Positions 20,446 through 32,188 of a DNA stretch of 64,000 nt are shown piece after piece. Origin of the DNA: Hymenopellis radicata (taxonomy: Eukaryota; Basidiomycota; Agaricomycetes; Agaricales; Physalacriaceae); NCBI GenBank assembly GCA_015501595.1, contig JADNRX010000037.1:124001-188000 (forward strand), given 5' to 3'. The notes under the pieces are model-generated. The model did not search any database and was not told where the DNA came from. It saw only the letters and a list, made by a program, of their open reading frames with translations. The stretch's first letter is position 1; each line of letters begins with the position of its first letter. Position numbers and translations under genes: made by a program.

Positions 20446-21817
20446 CTATGCAGATCTTGCTACCTTGGTATAGAGCTCCTGACATCTCTCAACCAGACCT
20501 CGCGCTTCCTTCTCGTACTGCGGCCAGAATCTGCTCTGGTTTACTTCAACCCTCGGATATCCCCAGCGATTGATCATCGACTCAAAAACAACAGGGAGAT
20601 ATGCCCCAGACTCGGAACGTAGCGACGGGATGGCAGACAGAGGTATGAGAGTAGCAGATATAGCCGACACCGAAGCCAGATAGGGCGTGACCATGTGGTA
20701 TTTTGAGCCCGCGAAACGCGCCTATAAACGTCAGTACACCTTTGATAACTGCTAAAAAGGATCCTCACGAGATAGCAAAGCTGAACCTGAAGAACCCTCA
20801 ACACCGCGCCTGTAAGCTTCGACGAAATCCCAGTCTGCGATATACCCGGGTGCATGATTATGTGGCGAATGGAATCCGAGTTGCGTACTGCAGCCTCATC
20901 CAATATCGCCGCGAACATCTCCGTCTCAAACTTGACCAACTCGTACGGCTGCTGCGTCTCTGTCAGCTGCCAGTCGTCCAAGCTGAATCCGTGTGCGAAC
21001 GCATTCGTCGACGTGGTCCACATAACGCGCGACCCGTACGTGTACTTGAGTAGGGGAGTCAATTCTCGGTACTGAGAGAGGGGTCAGTATGAAGACTGCG
21101 ATGAGATGAGGGAGGATAGCTTGCCATGACATAGTGCGAGAATAAGTTTGCTTGGAACATCCAACCGAGACCATCGACGCTGCGTTCGCCAGTGACATGC
21201 AGGTTGAAAGCAGGTTGCGAAACGATGCTGAAAGGGTCGGTGAGCATCTGCTTCAACAGCAACGTCCAGCTTATCCGGTCGTAGCTCGCGTTGCCAGCAT
21301 TGCAAATGAGATGTGAGATGTATGGGTAACTAGAATTCCTTCAGCCTCTCGTTGACACACAGAACAACCAAAAAACGCACTTTTTCTTGATCTCGTCCGT
21401 AAATCCAAACACACTCGAGAGGTCGGCAAGATCCACAGCGCGGACATCAATTTCCACATTCAGACGAAAAACGTTCAGCGTGCTCGTCCACCCCCTCGGT
21501 ATGCACGCGACTCTGAATATACGCATCCAAGCTCTGAAAGAGCTCTTTCTTCGCTGCCTCGGCGCGTTGGACGCTCCTGCACGCCATAATCAAGGTCACC
21601 CCATCGCTTGGAATGGGGAGAGAATCTTTGTCTCCGCTGCCGTCGGGATCTTCAGGTCCTCGAGGTCGGGAGGTGTCGCGTGCGAGAGCTGGTGCAAAAG
21701 TCGCTCGCATATACCAAAGCCGACGCCGCTGCAAATGCCAGTCAACTGAATGCCATGCACTTGGCGTAGTACCCACCTGTTCGCCCCCGTAACAATGATT
21801 ATAGGTCGTGAAGACAT
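20446..21817 (-). CDS. ERG27: 3-ketosteroid reductase Erg27 (ergosterol pathway), with two frame breaks
   Basis: Likely the NADPH-dependent 3-keto-sterol reductase of C4 demethylation, acting at the ER or lipid droplets. Exons: 21817-21777, 21728-21381, 21329-21125, 21071-20769, 20721-20446. The SDR cofactor motif TGANSGVGFGI, the ACRS motif, HLICNAG and PYELVKFE (catalytic Tyr-x3-Lys) are present, with late family blocks HIIMHPGISQTGI and ESGAYLPVVFESMINRWGYP. Intron 3 has a GC donor (ATG/gcaagc). Exon 2 needs two opposite one-base corrections: one base is missing between 21700 and 21605 (before DGVTLIMACRS) and one is extra in a T5 run at 21467-21471. Because the gene is normally essential and single copy, sequence error is as likely as pseudogenisation. 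Confidence 0.82.
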
Positions 21818-21860
21818 CTATACTGTCACCCAAGAGGGCCTTTTGTTATAAGTGAAGAAA

Positions 21861-21957
21861 AGGACGGGTGTCAAGGGCACGCACGCCCTTTGCAAGCCCT
21901 TAAAAGTGAAGGACGGGTGTCAAGGACACGCCCGTGCAAGCCCTAAAGTAAAGTTTA
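21861..21957. repeat. 49-bp tandem duplication upstream of ERG27
   Basis: Two copies start AGGACGGGTGTCAAGG at 21861 and 21910 and both end GCAAGCCCT. The first copy contains AGGGC/GCCCT arms able to form a short hairpin. The array lies 44-140 bp before the ERG27 ATG, inside its likely promoter. Confidence 0.65.
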
Positions 21958-22246
21958 CATGAGCTTGCGTCCGATTGTCGTACGATCGCTGTATGATCAC
22001 GCACATCCGCCGACCCCTATTCGCCAGCTGGCGCCTGAACCACAATGTACTGCGGAAAAACCGCGAAGTCTTGGAAAGGATATAGGTGGTGGTAGTGGTC
22101 AGAAGGTACCTCTTGATAGAAATTTTCAGCCACCGTGATGTATTCAATAAGTAAGTAGTTACACAACTTCGTCGCGATCTCCACAATTGCAATCTAATGG
22201 AGGTAGCTGGTACTTAAGGGCGCGGACGCCAACCACCGAACCCCAT

Positions 22247-23704
22247 CTACACAAAATCCATAATAACTATACCCTCATCGCGAACAAGACACAACCTCCC
22301 TCGGAACCCATCAAAGTCAATATCATACGCAGGCGGGCCTTCTCTCTCCAAATTCGGCCCACCCAAATCGCTCACGCGCAACTGCTCGTCCGTCCCATCG
22401 ATCCTCAACAACCCAAACGTCGTCGGCGCCATACACACGCCCCGAAGCGCGCCGTTCTTGCTGTACGACACATGGATATTGTATCCTGGATCGAACGCGT
22501 GATACAGCCCGTCAGAGAACGTGATGGTTCCATTCGGGTTGAGCTTCACGTCGAAGAATCGCATGCCTTGGGAGGGGCAGTGACCGCGTTGGCCATGAGA
22601 CGCATTTCGTTGGGCTGCGAGTACACAAGTGACGTCTCCGTGAACCCGCCTGGGCACTTGCCCTCGTGTGTACTGGTAAGGAGCGGGATCCCTGACGGCG
22701 CCACGGTTGTATCAGGAAGAGGGAACGCCTCGAAGGTGGTGCGTCGGCGTGAGATGTAGAGTAGGAAGATGTGGAATTCCGTAATGATATAATCTATTTG
22801 GAAAATGCGTTCGTCTCCTTGTAAGGGCTGCACAAAAAGGAGTGAGTATATTCAAAGCGATTGAAAGGAGCACATACCGGGACGTATACGGGCACCTCAT
22901 ACGTGTACTGCGTCGGTATATGGAAGAGGACAGCGTTGAAGGAACTCTTGGACGAATCCCGATTACACCCATGCACCAGCCACCCACTCGTAATCTTCGC
23001 AAACCCTGACATGGCACGGCCAATTGGCACGTCCGCCAGTCGATGCAGCTTTCGCTCTTGGAAATCAATACGCCATATTCGACTACGACGATACAATCAG
23101 ATTGGTCACCCAATAGGAGATCAAAAAACGTACATGGTATATGTCGGCCAACGCGTAGACGCGACCGCAGATATATACGACACCTCCGAGGGATGGTCCG
23201 TATTTGCGCGGTAGTACGTGAACGTGGCGTCCGTCTCCCCTGAGCCAAATATGACTTGGTCCCAAGTATCCGCGTCCAAGTCATAGAACACAAACGACGA
23301 CCGAGATCCAACCATCAGATATCGCTCGTGGTACAGCTTTATGGATTCGTGAGGCGTTTTATTAGGGTTTCCAGTGAGCAATCGCTGCTGCACGATCTTT
23401 GGCGTCGGCAACTCCCAGTTCATATCTAATTTGAATGAACGGAGGACGATGCGCTCTAATTCTGCGGCATTTAGCTCCGATGGCGCTGTATCCGGGAGGA
23501 AGCTTGTCGCATTCTGGTAGACATTGGACCATACAGTTCGTTGGCGGGTAAGGGAGGCGAACTGTTTGGAAAGCTGGGATCCGGTCAGCGTGGGTATCTC
23601 CAAAACACGCAGTTGCATACCTGTCTAACGCGTAGGATAGCAAGGGGATGCAGGAAAGATATAACGCAGTACAGGATATCTTCTGGGAGGTCGGTGATGG
23701 TCAT
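22247..23704 (-). CDS. F-box domain protein, one frame break in the last exon
   Basis: Four exons: 23704-23621, 23573-23134, 23082-22878 and 22827-22247. The N-terminus MTITDLPEDILYCVISFLHP then LAILRVRQLSKQFASLTRQR is a clear F-box, the Skp1-binding part of SCF ubiquitin ligases. The rest (about 450 aa) is a beta-rich region with motifs such as RYLMVGSRSSFVFYDLDADT and YGLYHAFDPGYNIHVSYS-like text (SDGLYHAFDPGYN), as in agaricomycete F-box proteins with a propeller-like C-terminus. Between about 22600 and 22570 the frame must change by one base (NEMRLMA to GHCPSQGMRFFDVKL) to continue. The substrate is unknown. Confidence 0.72.
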
Positions 23705-24295
23705 GATGACAGATCAGACGGGGCCACGTGCGGCTAACACCTTCAGGATTTCGTGGACGTGCAAGTTGGGTGCAAGCGTAGCCTGCCCCACGTCTCCCTG
23801 ATTTGCTCAGTTTTCCCTTACTATGTTCTGCTGCGTCTTACACTTTAGGCGCAATAATTCAGCTCCTATTTTCTCAAAGAGATTGCGCGCTGTAGCTAAG
23901 TATATCGACGACATCAGATCTAGACGGCTATTATCTATATATACTGTAAGGCAAACACGAACGGAGGCCCGCCCTAGAGCCATATATGCACGCGTGTTCG
24001 AATCAGGAATGAGAAAGATAAGCCGCGGGCATGCAGTTGTTGCCTATTTCCCTGCCATTCATAATCGCGAGAAATCACGAAGAACGTCTATTCACGCGTA
24101 GCCAGCGAAAGATAATCCCTGTTATTGTAAAGCTACTTGTTCCAGTACTTCCGAATCCTCCTCCTTGAAACTGTTCTTTGACAAGATCGAAAAAGCGAAT
24201 GAAAGAATTGTCCATCTTCAAACATACTCGCACTCCACCCGCCGCGACCGTAATCGAAACTCGAACTGCCCGGTATTCATGTTTTCAGCGTCATA

Positions 24296-26047
24296 TCATC
24301 CAACAGTAAGTATATTAGCGCTGCCCCCAGGATCCAAAAAGGCAGTCACCCGAACTACCAGGTCCATCCCATCATCAACGAGGCTGGAAAGAATGTGGGC
24401 TTCAACCTCATCCCGAAGACGAGGCAGTCTCCCGGTCGTATCATTGTATGGTAAATCCAGCGTCCCTGCGTTCAAGTCGAAGTAAAACGTCTCGAGTCTC
24501 GCTAGCCCTCGTTCCGTGTCCCCCTCCCATCGAGCCTTGACCATCGAACTGAAACTGCCCCGTGGTCCGAAATAAGGAATTCCACTCGAGTCCGTATGCC
24601 CGGTTAGACGAATCTTCACCGAAGAAACACGAGGAAGAAAGGTGACATTCTGCTGTGGTGTAACTTGCAGGGCTTGGATGAACTCTGTGACTTCCTGCAT
24701 TGCCTGCCTATTGGGCTCATCATTGTCATCAGCCATAGACGCACGGAGTTGTAAGGTTGTGAGGCTAGGTGTCTGTGACAGGATCGAGACGAGTAGATGA
24801 TCAGCTAATGTTAAGTCAGCGATGTCGAGCTTGGTGAGACTCGTACAGTGTGAGCGATGCAGGAGGCGGCCGAAGGAAGGCAAGATATTGCCATACGTCC
24901 TATAAAGTTCGTTGCAAAGTACAGCCTCCTCCAATCGAGGCAGTGTGAGGTGGTCGATAAGGTGATTACACCCCGTAGTGAGTTTGTGAAGATTGGAGTG
25001 GATCAACGGTGGGATGAGCGGTGTGGAGAGGGAGCTGGGGTCCGAGTCGCTGCATCCTGTGATACGAAGCTTTTCGAGGGAGGTACATTGACCGACCAAG
25101 CCAATGGACGTCCAACAATCCTCATGGAGTAGAGGTTCCGTTTCGATAGACAGGGCTGTGATTCTGGCATATGGAAGATCCATGGGACGCTGTTTCCCAG
25201 TTAAGGTTACTTTCGTAAGACGCGGGCAGTCCCTAAACGCAAGAATAACTGGTTGGGCTTCGGCCACTAGCGCCGAGCCTACAAACCCTGAATGCATATA
25301 CGGAAAATGGAGGGACAGCGACTCAAGCTGAGGAAGTCGACCGGAAATTGAGAACAGTATATCTGCATCCTGGTGGTATTCGGTGATGTCTAACGACCGC
25401 CAACGATGTGATTCAGCGAAAATCATCCCGAGAAGCCGATCCTTCAATGACCATAAATCTTGGACATCGGATGCGGGACGGGCACGAAGGATAAAAGCGG
25501 CATTGTAAAGAGTGAGCCCCAATGGATGCTGTCCCGTGCGTTGCAAGACGACTTCTAGGATGGGGACTTCGTTCGCAGATGGCAGCGGGGCGACGACTAT
25601 GATCGACCACAAGGAATGGAGGGATAGCGCAATGTCACGCCAAGGCCGACATACCTGGCTCAATGCCCAAATAGGGCCAGATGGGTCGCAGGCATTGAGG
25701 TCCTTGTCCACCCCAAGAGTGGCGAACAGAAAGATATCCGACCAGAGTTCCTGAGGAAGGGCGCGGCGCGGATGGATGAGATTCCTGTACAGTTTGTGTA
25801 CGGCTTCCAGTGCGTCGCGTTCTCGCTCCATGGAGTGAAGCGTCGCCTGCAAGGCCGTAATTTTGGCACTCATAGACGAGATGTCCACTTCGATACTGGG
25901 CAGGATGGTGTTTTGAATATGCGACGCCTCCTGTTCTGTTGCCGGAAAGTTGGTAGTATGAAGACGGTGAAGAGAAGGGGATCTTTCTAATTCACGTTCA
26001 TGGTGAACGCTACGTTTGGGAAATTCGGCACAACGAGCGCACGTCAT
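24296..26047 (-). CDS. F-box-like/LRR-type protein, intronless
   Basis: A single frame reaches 594 codons from 26080. The start at MTCARCAEFPKR (26047) is preferred because the upstream 11 residues are hydrophobic and unlike the family. A coiled coil (about 60-95, ITALQATLHSMERERDALEA) is followed by the agaricomycete F-box-like core RRALPQELWSDIFLFAT and ALSQVCRPWRDIALSLHSLW. The C-terminal about 400 residues have irregular leucine-rich repeats (LPQLESLSLHFP, LTKLDIADLTLADHLLV, PSLTTLQLRAS). Such proteins are very numerous in mushrooms. A role in SCF complexes is inferred from the fold only. Confidence 0.8.
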   Translation of the reverse strand: MTCARCAEFPKRSVHHERELERSPSLHRLHTTNFPATEQEASHIQNTILPSIEVDISSMSAKITALQATLHSMERERDALEAVHKLYRNLIHPRRALPQELWSDIFLFATLGVDKDLNACDPSGPIWALSQVCRPWRDIALSLHSLWSIIVVAPLPSANEVPILEVVLQRTGQHPLGLTLYNAAFILRARPASDVQDLWSLKDRLLGMIFAESHRWRSLDITEYHQDADILFSISGRLPQLESLSLHFPYMHSGFVGSALVAEAQPVILAFRDCPRLTKVTLTGKQRPMDLPYARITALSIETEPLLHEDCWTSIGLVGQCTSLEKLRITGCSDSDPSSLSTPLIPPLIHSNLHKLTTGCNHLIDHLTLPRLEEAVLCNELYRTYGNILPSFGRLLHRSHCTSLTKLDIADLTLADHLLVSILSQTPSLTTLQLRASMADDNDEPNRQAMQEVTEFIQALQVTPQQNVTFLPRVSSVKIRLTGHTDSSGIPYFGPRGSFSSMVKARWEGDTERGLARLETFYFDLNAGTLDLPYNDTTGRLPRLRDEVEAHILSSLVDDGMDLVVRVTAFLDPGGSANILTVG

Positions 26048-26080
26048 GCAGGACACTATTGTCTGGGTTAGAACGAACAC

Positions 26081-26933
26081 AATGGGTATAGTAATGGGAT
26101 ACGGACTTGGGACTAGGAAAGGCTTGACGTGTCCGCCGGACTGTGCTGATGATGGAAGTCCTTGATCATGATGAGGAAAGAGAAACCCCGGTCCGCAAAT
26201 CTCGCAGGCATGTCTCTTGCATGTCTCGGTCTTCCGCTCGTCGGGATGAGCTATGACTCCGAGTATGAGCTCACGATATCTCGATCTCGATCATTCATCC
26301 CGACGAGCAGGATGAAGAAGATGCTTCGCCGCCTTGCTAGGGAAGTGATGCAGATGCGCGATAATAGCAAAACTTTATACACAAGTTCTGCTGGCGATCG
26401 AGTCAGCCTATGAGAAACTATGGCGAAACCTTTTCTTAGGCCTGGGCAGCCATTGAGCGCTATATTGACTCTGAACTACGCGCAAAGTATCACATGCTTG
26501 TCCTAGAAAGACGCGTCAAGAACGCTACATAGATAAAGCTACGCCACAGTTATCATCAAGGCTAGTAAGTGGTCTGTAATGGAAGTGGTTACAGTTGAAA
26601 ACGAGCCGCATGAACGAGAACTTGGATTCTCCGGATTCTGACCGCCTTCTACCGACGAGAGCCTGTTAAAAGTCAGCCACCGAATCCAAGAACTGTACAC
26701 AAGTCTTCTGCTGGTCTTCCGACGTCTTATACGTGATTAGGGTGGGCGCTTCCAGATGACCGCTGCTCTGAACGTGTCGACTCCCCAGTCCCGATTCGGA
26801 GTCGTTCCCCAAAATGGGGAGCTCAGATTAACTCTCCGCTTCGGGCCGGCTTTCGGCCTTGACCAAAACTCTTCTCGGAACGTCGAGCGTGTCAAGGCGC
26901 TGCGTCTTCCCGACTGCCCGCCAGCGAGCAGTC
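26081..26933. other. Intergenic with a potential hairpin
   Basis: No gene is supported. CTCGTCGGGATGA (about 26236) and TCATCCCGACGAG (about 26298) form a 13-bp inverted repeat with a loop near 50 nt. A GATATCTCGATCTCGATC stretch lies within the loop. Confidence 0.5.
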
Positions 26934-28381
26934 ATGTCCTTTCTCACCTGCCTAATCAAGCCGCTTGCTTATGTCTCCCTCCCCCTCGTCCTAATGCAGT
27001 CCGTCGCGGCCTCGTCACCCACCGGACGCTACTACGTGCGGATGACCATGTATGTTGGGACCCTTACCTTCATCGCGACATGGGGCGCTGCCATCGCTGC
27101 CTGCATGTCCATAGTTGGACACCGATACGACGTCAACTTTGTGATCGCCCGGTCTTTCTATTATCTCGCCAGCACCGTCATGAATATCAAAGTCGAGGTT
27201 GAGGGAACAGAAAACTTACCCTCCGGGAGTCCTGCCGTCCTAATGGTCAACCACCAATCTGTTCTTGATATCCTAATAGTTGGAAAGTGAGTTTCCGAGC
27301 CCGATTTGGCCGTTTAATTCGCCCTCAACTCGTCGACAGATTGATGCCTAGACGTGCAGCCATTATGGCGAAGAGTTCTATACAGTTCACGCCGCTGGGT
27401 CCGTTCATGATTCTGTCGGGAGCCATTTTTGTTGACAGGGGAAATAATGCGCGTGCTGTCCGCTCTGTCAAGGCCGCGGGAGAGAAGATGAGGAACAAGC
27501 GGCTTGGGCTGTGGATGTTCCCTGAAGGCACGCGCCATCTTTCGGAGCAGACGGATTTGCTCCCATTCAAGAAAGGTGGATTCCATCTCGCTACCCAGGC
27601 GGACATTCCCGTTCTTCCCATCGTCGTGGAAAATTACCACTGGTTATACCGCAAGGGCTTTTTCGGCACGGGGACAATTAAAGTTAGAGGTACGTTTCGC
27701 CTAAATCATTTCCTTTCTTTGTTCATCGCACGGGGTCATGTCATTTCCTGCTTATTGCGCGCGCGGGGTGACCTTCACCCTATCTTGCGTTCACGCGTCG
27801 TTGAGGAGTGTGTTTATCCTCCGGATCATGTCGTGTTTTATGTGCACTCTTCATGTCCTATCTTGTCCTCACGAGGACATGTATCCCCTTGAATTGTGCT
27901 GTCCTGGTCTACTGCGGGTATCATATGTGCTCGTTCTGACGACGCGCAAGTTCACGCTGTCAGTCCGTTCTGCGGATCACAGTGTCCACTTGCATGCCCG
28001 TCGGCCATCTCAAGCCTGGCTGACCTTACTCCATTTACTGACGCGCTACCCTTAGTTCTACCAGCCGTCACTACGCAAGGCTTGAAGCCCGAGGACACGA
28101 ACGACCTCGTTATTCGAGTCCGGAGTCAGATGCTTCACACGTTACGTGAAATATCCGTTAGAGTACCTCCACGCGAGGAGCCGAGTTCATCAGCTGTTTC
28201 TCCAGCTAATTCCCCCGCCCAGTCAGATGTTCAGAAAACGCCCGCTGTCGTCGAGGATGTCCCTGCAATGTCCGAGTCAGGAGAGGCGAAACCAAGGGCG
28301 GCTCAGAAGGCGAAGGAGCCAAGCGAGAACGGAACGGAGGAAGAAGATGAGGGAATGGTTCTTGTCGGACGACCAGTGTAA
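26934..28381 (+). CDS. SLC1: 1-acyl-sn-glycerol-3-phosphate acyltransferase (PlsC/Slc1 type)
   Basis: Three exons (26934-27286, 27340-27689, 28056-28381) give 342 aa. Two or three hydrophobic segments span residues 10-75. The acyltransferase motifs are all present: NHQSVLD (HX4D, motif I), FVDRGNNARA (motif II), MFPEGTRH (motif III) and ADIPVLPIVVENY (motif IV). The enzyme makes phosphatidic acid from lysophosphatidic acid at the ER or lipid droplets. The C-terminal about 75 residues are a disordered Ser/Pro/Glu tail (SPANSPAQSD, NGTEEEDEGMVLVGRP). Intron 2 is 366 nt, about seven times the usual size here. A glycerophosphodiesterase gene follows on the same strand. Confidence 0.9.
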
Positions 28382-28748
28382 TGGCGTACATTAGATATTG
28401 TATCCATTATATTTCCACCGTTAACCTTTTCAAAGTCAGAGTCAATTTGCCGTGCGTACACTGATTGCGGCCTCATCACTTCCGTTGACTGACGAACGAG
28501 CGCTGTCTGTATATAATTAGGTGCGCATGTGCGTTGTACGATTGCTCGAGGATATCGAACTGTCTCGAGTCTAGGAGCACGTTCCTACATGAAGCGGGGA
28601 ATGACACATGGCACCCCCAAAAAGGCAATTGGCAAATATCGCATTTCGCGTAAACAAAGTTCTGATGCTCTTGAGTATAAAACCCCCAAGAGGGTTGAGA
28701 ATTCGAGTGCCCCGCTCCTTTTTTTCATACCCACTGCGACGTTATACC

Positions 28749-30174
28749 ATGGCTAAAGCTAGAATTCTACCTGGTGGGTATCTGGGCTGCTTCTTGCCGC
28801 AGAACAATGCTGACCGCTGACTAGACTGCTGGGGCCACCGCGGAGTATGTCCCTTACCAACGGCCCGCTCCCCTCGTCGACTGACTGTTCTTTGCACCGC
28901 CAGGCCTCGGCAGCATTCCCAGAGAATACGCTCGCCAGCTTTGAAGCCGCCATGCGTGATGGGGCTGAAGGCATCGAGAGCGGTATTTAGTATCAGTCCC
29001 CCTGACCTTTCGCCGTAACCGAGTCCCAGACGTCCACGTTTCGTTGGATAATGTCGTCGTGATGTTCCATGATCCAGGCATGTCTTCCTGGACTTTACCG
29101 AGCATCTGGTACTGACTCGTCGGCCCCGCAGACCTTCGCCGGACCACGAATTCTTCAGGTACGTTGCGCCGTTTTCGCCGTAGGGTAAGCGCGTCGAGCC
29201 TAAACGTCTTCGCTGTCTGTAGGTTTAATAAAGGAGCGCAACTGGTATGGGGAAGGCGGGATGGAGCATGTGCGGACCATCAAGAAACCTGTTCAGTCAA
29301 TACCGACTTTCGCCGAGACTATCGCTCTGCTGATGAGGGTGAGTTCCTAACATCCGCTTCTTTGGCGTCCAAGGATGGTAACTGACGAGTTCTCCAGCCA
29401 GAGAATCAGCATGTGAAATTCAACGTCGATGTCAAGCCCCAGAATGAACCGGAGAAGCTCTTCAAGCTTCTCAGCGAGATTATCGAGTCGCACCCCAATT
29501 GGGAAACGGTTCTTGCCCCCAGAATCCTTCTTGGTCTTTGGCACCCCCGGTTCCTTTCATCTGCAAAGTCATATCTCCCGCATTGCCGACGATCACATAT
29601 TGGCGAGAGCCTCGCCATGTCGCGCAAATACTTCTGGGATGACTGCCACGTCTTCTCTGTGAGGTTCAGTGTGCTGGCGTCGGCGGATGGTCAGAAGTAC
29701 GCCGTTTTGGTCTCGATCCCAATGTTTTCTGACATCTGAACAGGTTCAGAGAGGAATGCAAGGCTGCGAACAAGCAGGTCATGGTATGGACGGTCAACAG
29801 GCCTGAACAGATGATGGAGGTAAGCGGTCAACGTATCCCACTGCCAACTCGGAGCGCTAACGACACCATTCCGTTTGAAGGCTGTCAGGTGGGGTGTTGA
29901 TGTTATCCTGACCGACGTGACCAAGACCTGGCTCGACCTCCGCAATGGCTTGCAGGGTATGCCGCCCCCCCTTGCTACGCGATTCTGTCACTCATAAATT
30001 TACCCTGCAGTGGATTATGAGAAGATTGGTTCGCAATATGGACGGATATTCCTCTGGACGACCCCAGATTACTACACGCCGTTTCAGATGCTCCTGGCAC
30101 TTTCTTCGCAGAAGCGGCTGGAGAGTCAAGCCGGTCCGTTTGAGATGTACATGCCGACAACGCTCAAGATTTAG
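28749..30174 (+). CDS. Glycerophosphodiester phosphodiesterase (GDPD)
   Basis: About ten short exons join in frame: 28749-28773, 28825-28844, 28904-28982, 29030-29077, 29132-29158, 29223-29338, then from 29398 to the stop at 30174 with further introns near 29699, 29820 and 29958. The GDPD TIM-barrel signature is complete: WGHRGASAAFPENT (catalytic His), EGIESDVHVSLDNVVVMFHD (ExD and second His), DPDLRRTT, NVDVKPQ, VMVWTVN and WGVDVILTDV. The enzyme hydrolyses glycerophosphodiesters to glycerol-3-phosphate. There is no signal peptide. One intron has a GC donor (CCAG/gcatgt at 29078). It lies 370 bp downstream of the LPA acyltransferase and could feed its pathway. Confidence 0.9.
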
Positions 30175-30831
30175 TAGAGGAGCAGAAGAAGTAAACACCA
30201 AGGGACGCTGATCATTTGCATTCATCATTTATACCGTAATTTGTGTCGTTAGATTTCGTCGCTGCTTTCCAGAATCCTTAGAGACTTTTCTTGCTTTCCT
30301 TCCACACACCTGGGCTACATTGCGTTTAATACTTTTTTTGACATTTCATCTGCGGTTCTTTCTTGCTTCCTGTCAACAATGTGTGAACGCGTCGCTCAAT
30401 TGATTTTTGCGGTGTTGTTCAAGTCAAAGCTTCATCTGTTATTGCTAGCTTGAAGCTTGCGCGTGTGCCATTCTTGAGAAGTGATCGCGGGGAGAAAGAA
30501 CAGACATCTTCAGCGTGGAAGACATGAAGACGCTGTATAGATACCGATCTTAATAAACCAAAACAGTAATGTACGCGCAGGAAGCCTAAAACAGGAATGG
30601 ATATGCAAAGAAGGTGAGTGGGGGTCTTCACGATCGCGCGATGCGCACCGATCAGGTGATCGGGAATCGGCATCCTTCCTGAAATGGGCAACGACTTTTT
30701 GGGTTCACTCTGCCCATCATGGACAATGCTTCATCTAGTTCTCTCGGTAACCACTACGGTACTTGCGGTTTGTGAGGCGCGCAGCTGAGACGTTATCAGA
30801 CAACTCGGTCACCTCCTTAAAAGTACCCAAG
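30175..30831. other. Intergenic, no gene recognised
   Basis: This stretch contains the GDPD 3' end and the promoter of the acidic protein. The minus-strand open frame at 30419-30691 has no domain. Confidence 0.45.
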
Positions 30832-31752
30832 ATGGAGGACGTTGAGGCGGATATGGCGACTTTGAATGTCGAAGACAAGTCACATGAACCGTCAACAGAG
30901 GAGACGGATCCACCTATAGTGGAAGCTCAGGCGTATCCGTGGATGCATATGACCTCGACGCTCGACGCATGCTTCAAGGAAACCGAGTCTGAATCAACGA
31001 TAGAGGTGCGAATGCTCTGCATATTCAACAGTGTTCCGCTCACCATTGCACTTTAGGATAGTGTACACACCGAGTCTGAAGTTGAAGAAGAGGAAATCCT
31101 TGAACATCGTGTGCCACTTGAGACGGAGCCTCCAGTCCACTTTCAGGACGACGAAGTGAGCTATTCTTTTCAAACATCATGATCGTGACCCCGACTTACC
31201 AGAGACCAACGCAGTTTACGAAGGATGCTCCAAAAATCATGCAAGCTTTCCTTACGCACGGTAATAACTGCTCAGCTGCCGAGTCTGAGGCACTGAAGGT
31301 CGCGACCAAGGAATTCGACGGAAACGACGACGATGACCATCCCATGGATATGTTCAATATCATGCTCGATAGGCTGGGTACGTCCTCGTCGGTCGCTATC
31401 ATCTGATCTCTCATCTCTCCTAGATTATCTTCTACAAGAAACCCAATTTCTCCAAACCGCCATCACCACACTGATCTCCATAGACCCCTACGCGTCGTTC
31501 GAAGGGAGCTCCGAGGCCACCGTGGCGCGCGCGACTATCGTCCCCTTATTTGGGTCCTGTCTGCCTGCTCTTCGTGGCCGAACGGCGAATCTGTCTCTGG
31601 CGCAACAGCTGGTGGAGGGGGCAAAGGAGAAGTTTGCTATGGATATCCATCTTGCCAGCCTTGAGTTCGATGATGATGATGATGACTATGTTAGTGCAGA
31701 TGAGGACGAGGACGAGGATGGCGCTGGAGATCAGGTGAAGACAGAGGCTTGA
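30832..31752 (+). CDS. Acidic hypothetical protein
   Basis: Four exons (30832-31005, 31057-31155, 31203-31377, 31424-31752) join with consistent phase to 258 aa. The N-terminal 110 residues are Glu/Ser/Thr-rich and disordered (MEDVEADMATLNVEDKSHE). Residues about 110-225 look helical (FTKDAPKIMQAFLTHGNN, MDMFNIMLDRLDYLLQETQ, LQTAITTLISIDPYASF). The C-terminus is a run of Asp/Glu (DDDDDDYVSADEDEDEDGAG). I do not recognise the family. Four in-phase introns argue that it is a real gene. The ATG at 30832 follows AAG in good context. Confidence 0.7.
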
Positions 31753-32188
31753 TCTTGTCATCTTATCTCGAATATACCTGCTCTTGTTTGGATATCCTGC
31801 AATGTGTGACGTTTCGCCTGGATATTCGGGTGAACGCCCTTGGCGGAAGGATAAATGCAGTGAGCAGTGGGTGCCTTCATATCATCTGGTGGTGTGTTGC
31901 TCAACAGTCGCTGTAGATGCGTGGCTACATCGGGAAGGCCCCTCGTGCAACATGACACGCCTCGAATGCTGTGGCACCCAAGTTCATTGCAGTGCTAGAT
32001 CATCTTTGCCGCACGTTCATGGTCCACTAATACTTTGAAAATTCCTCATTTGAGCTACTTGGCGGCCCACGGCTCAAGTTTTACGATAGATCCTCCAGGG
32101 AGTGTGGCGACTTTTGACTTTCGTGGCTGTACCTATATAAAAGTCCTGTTGAGCGCAAGCTAGGCACACTTCAGTCATACTAGTGGCC

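Noticed and set aside
23823..24101. Open frame downstream of the F-box gene start
   Set aside because: No ATG-led domain, no conserved text, and biased composition.
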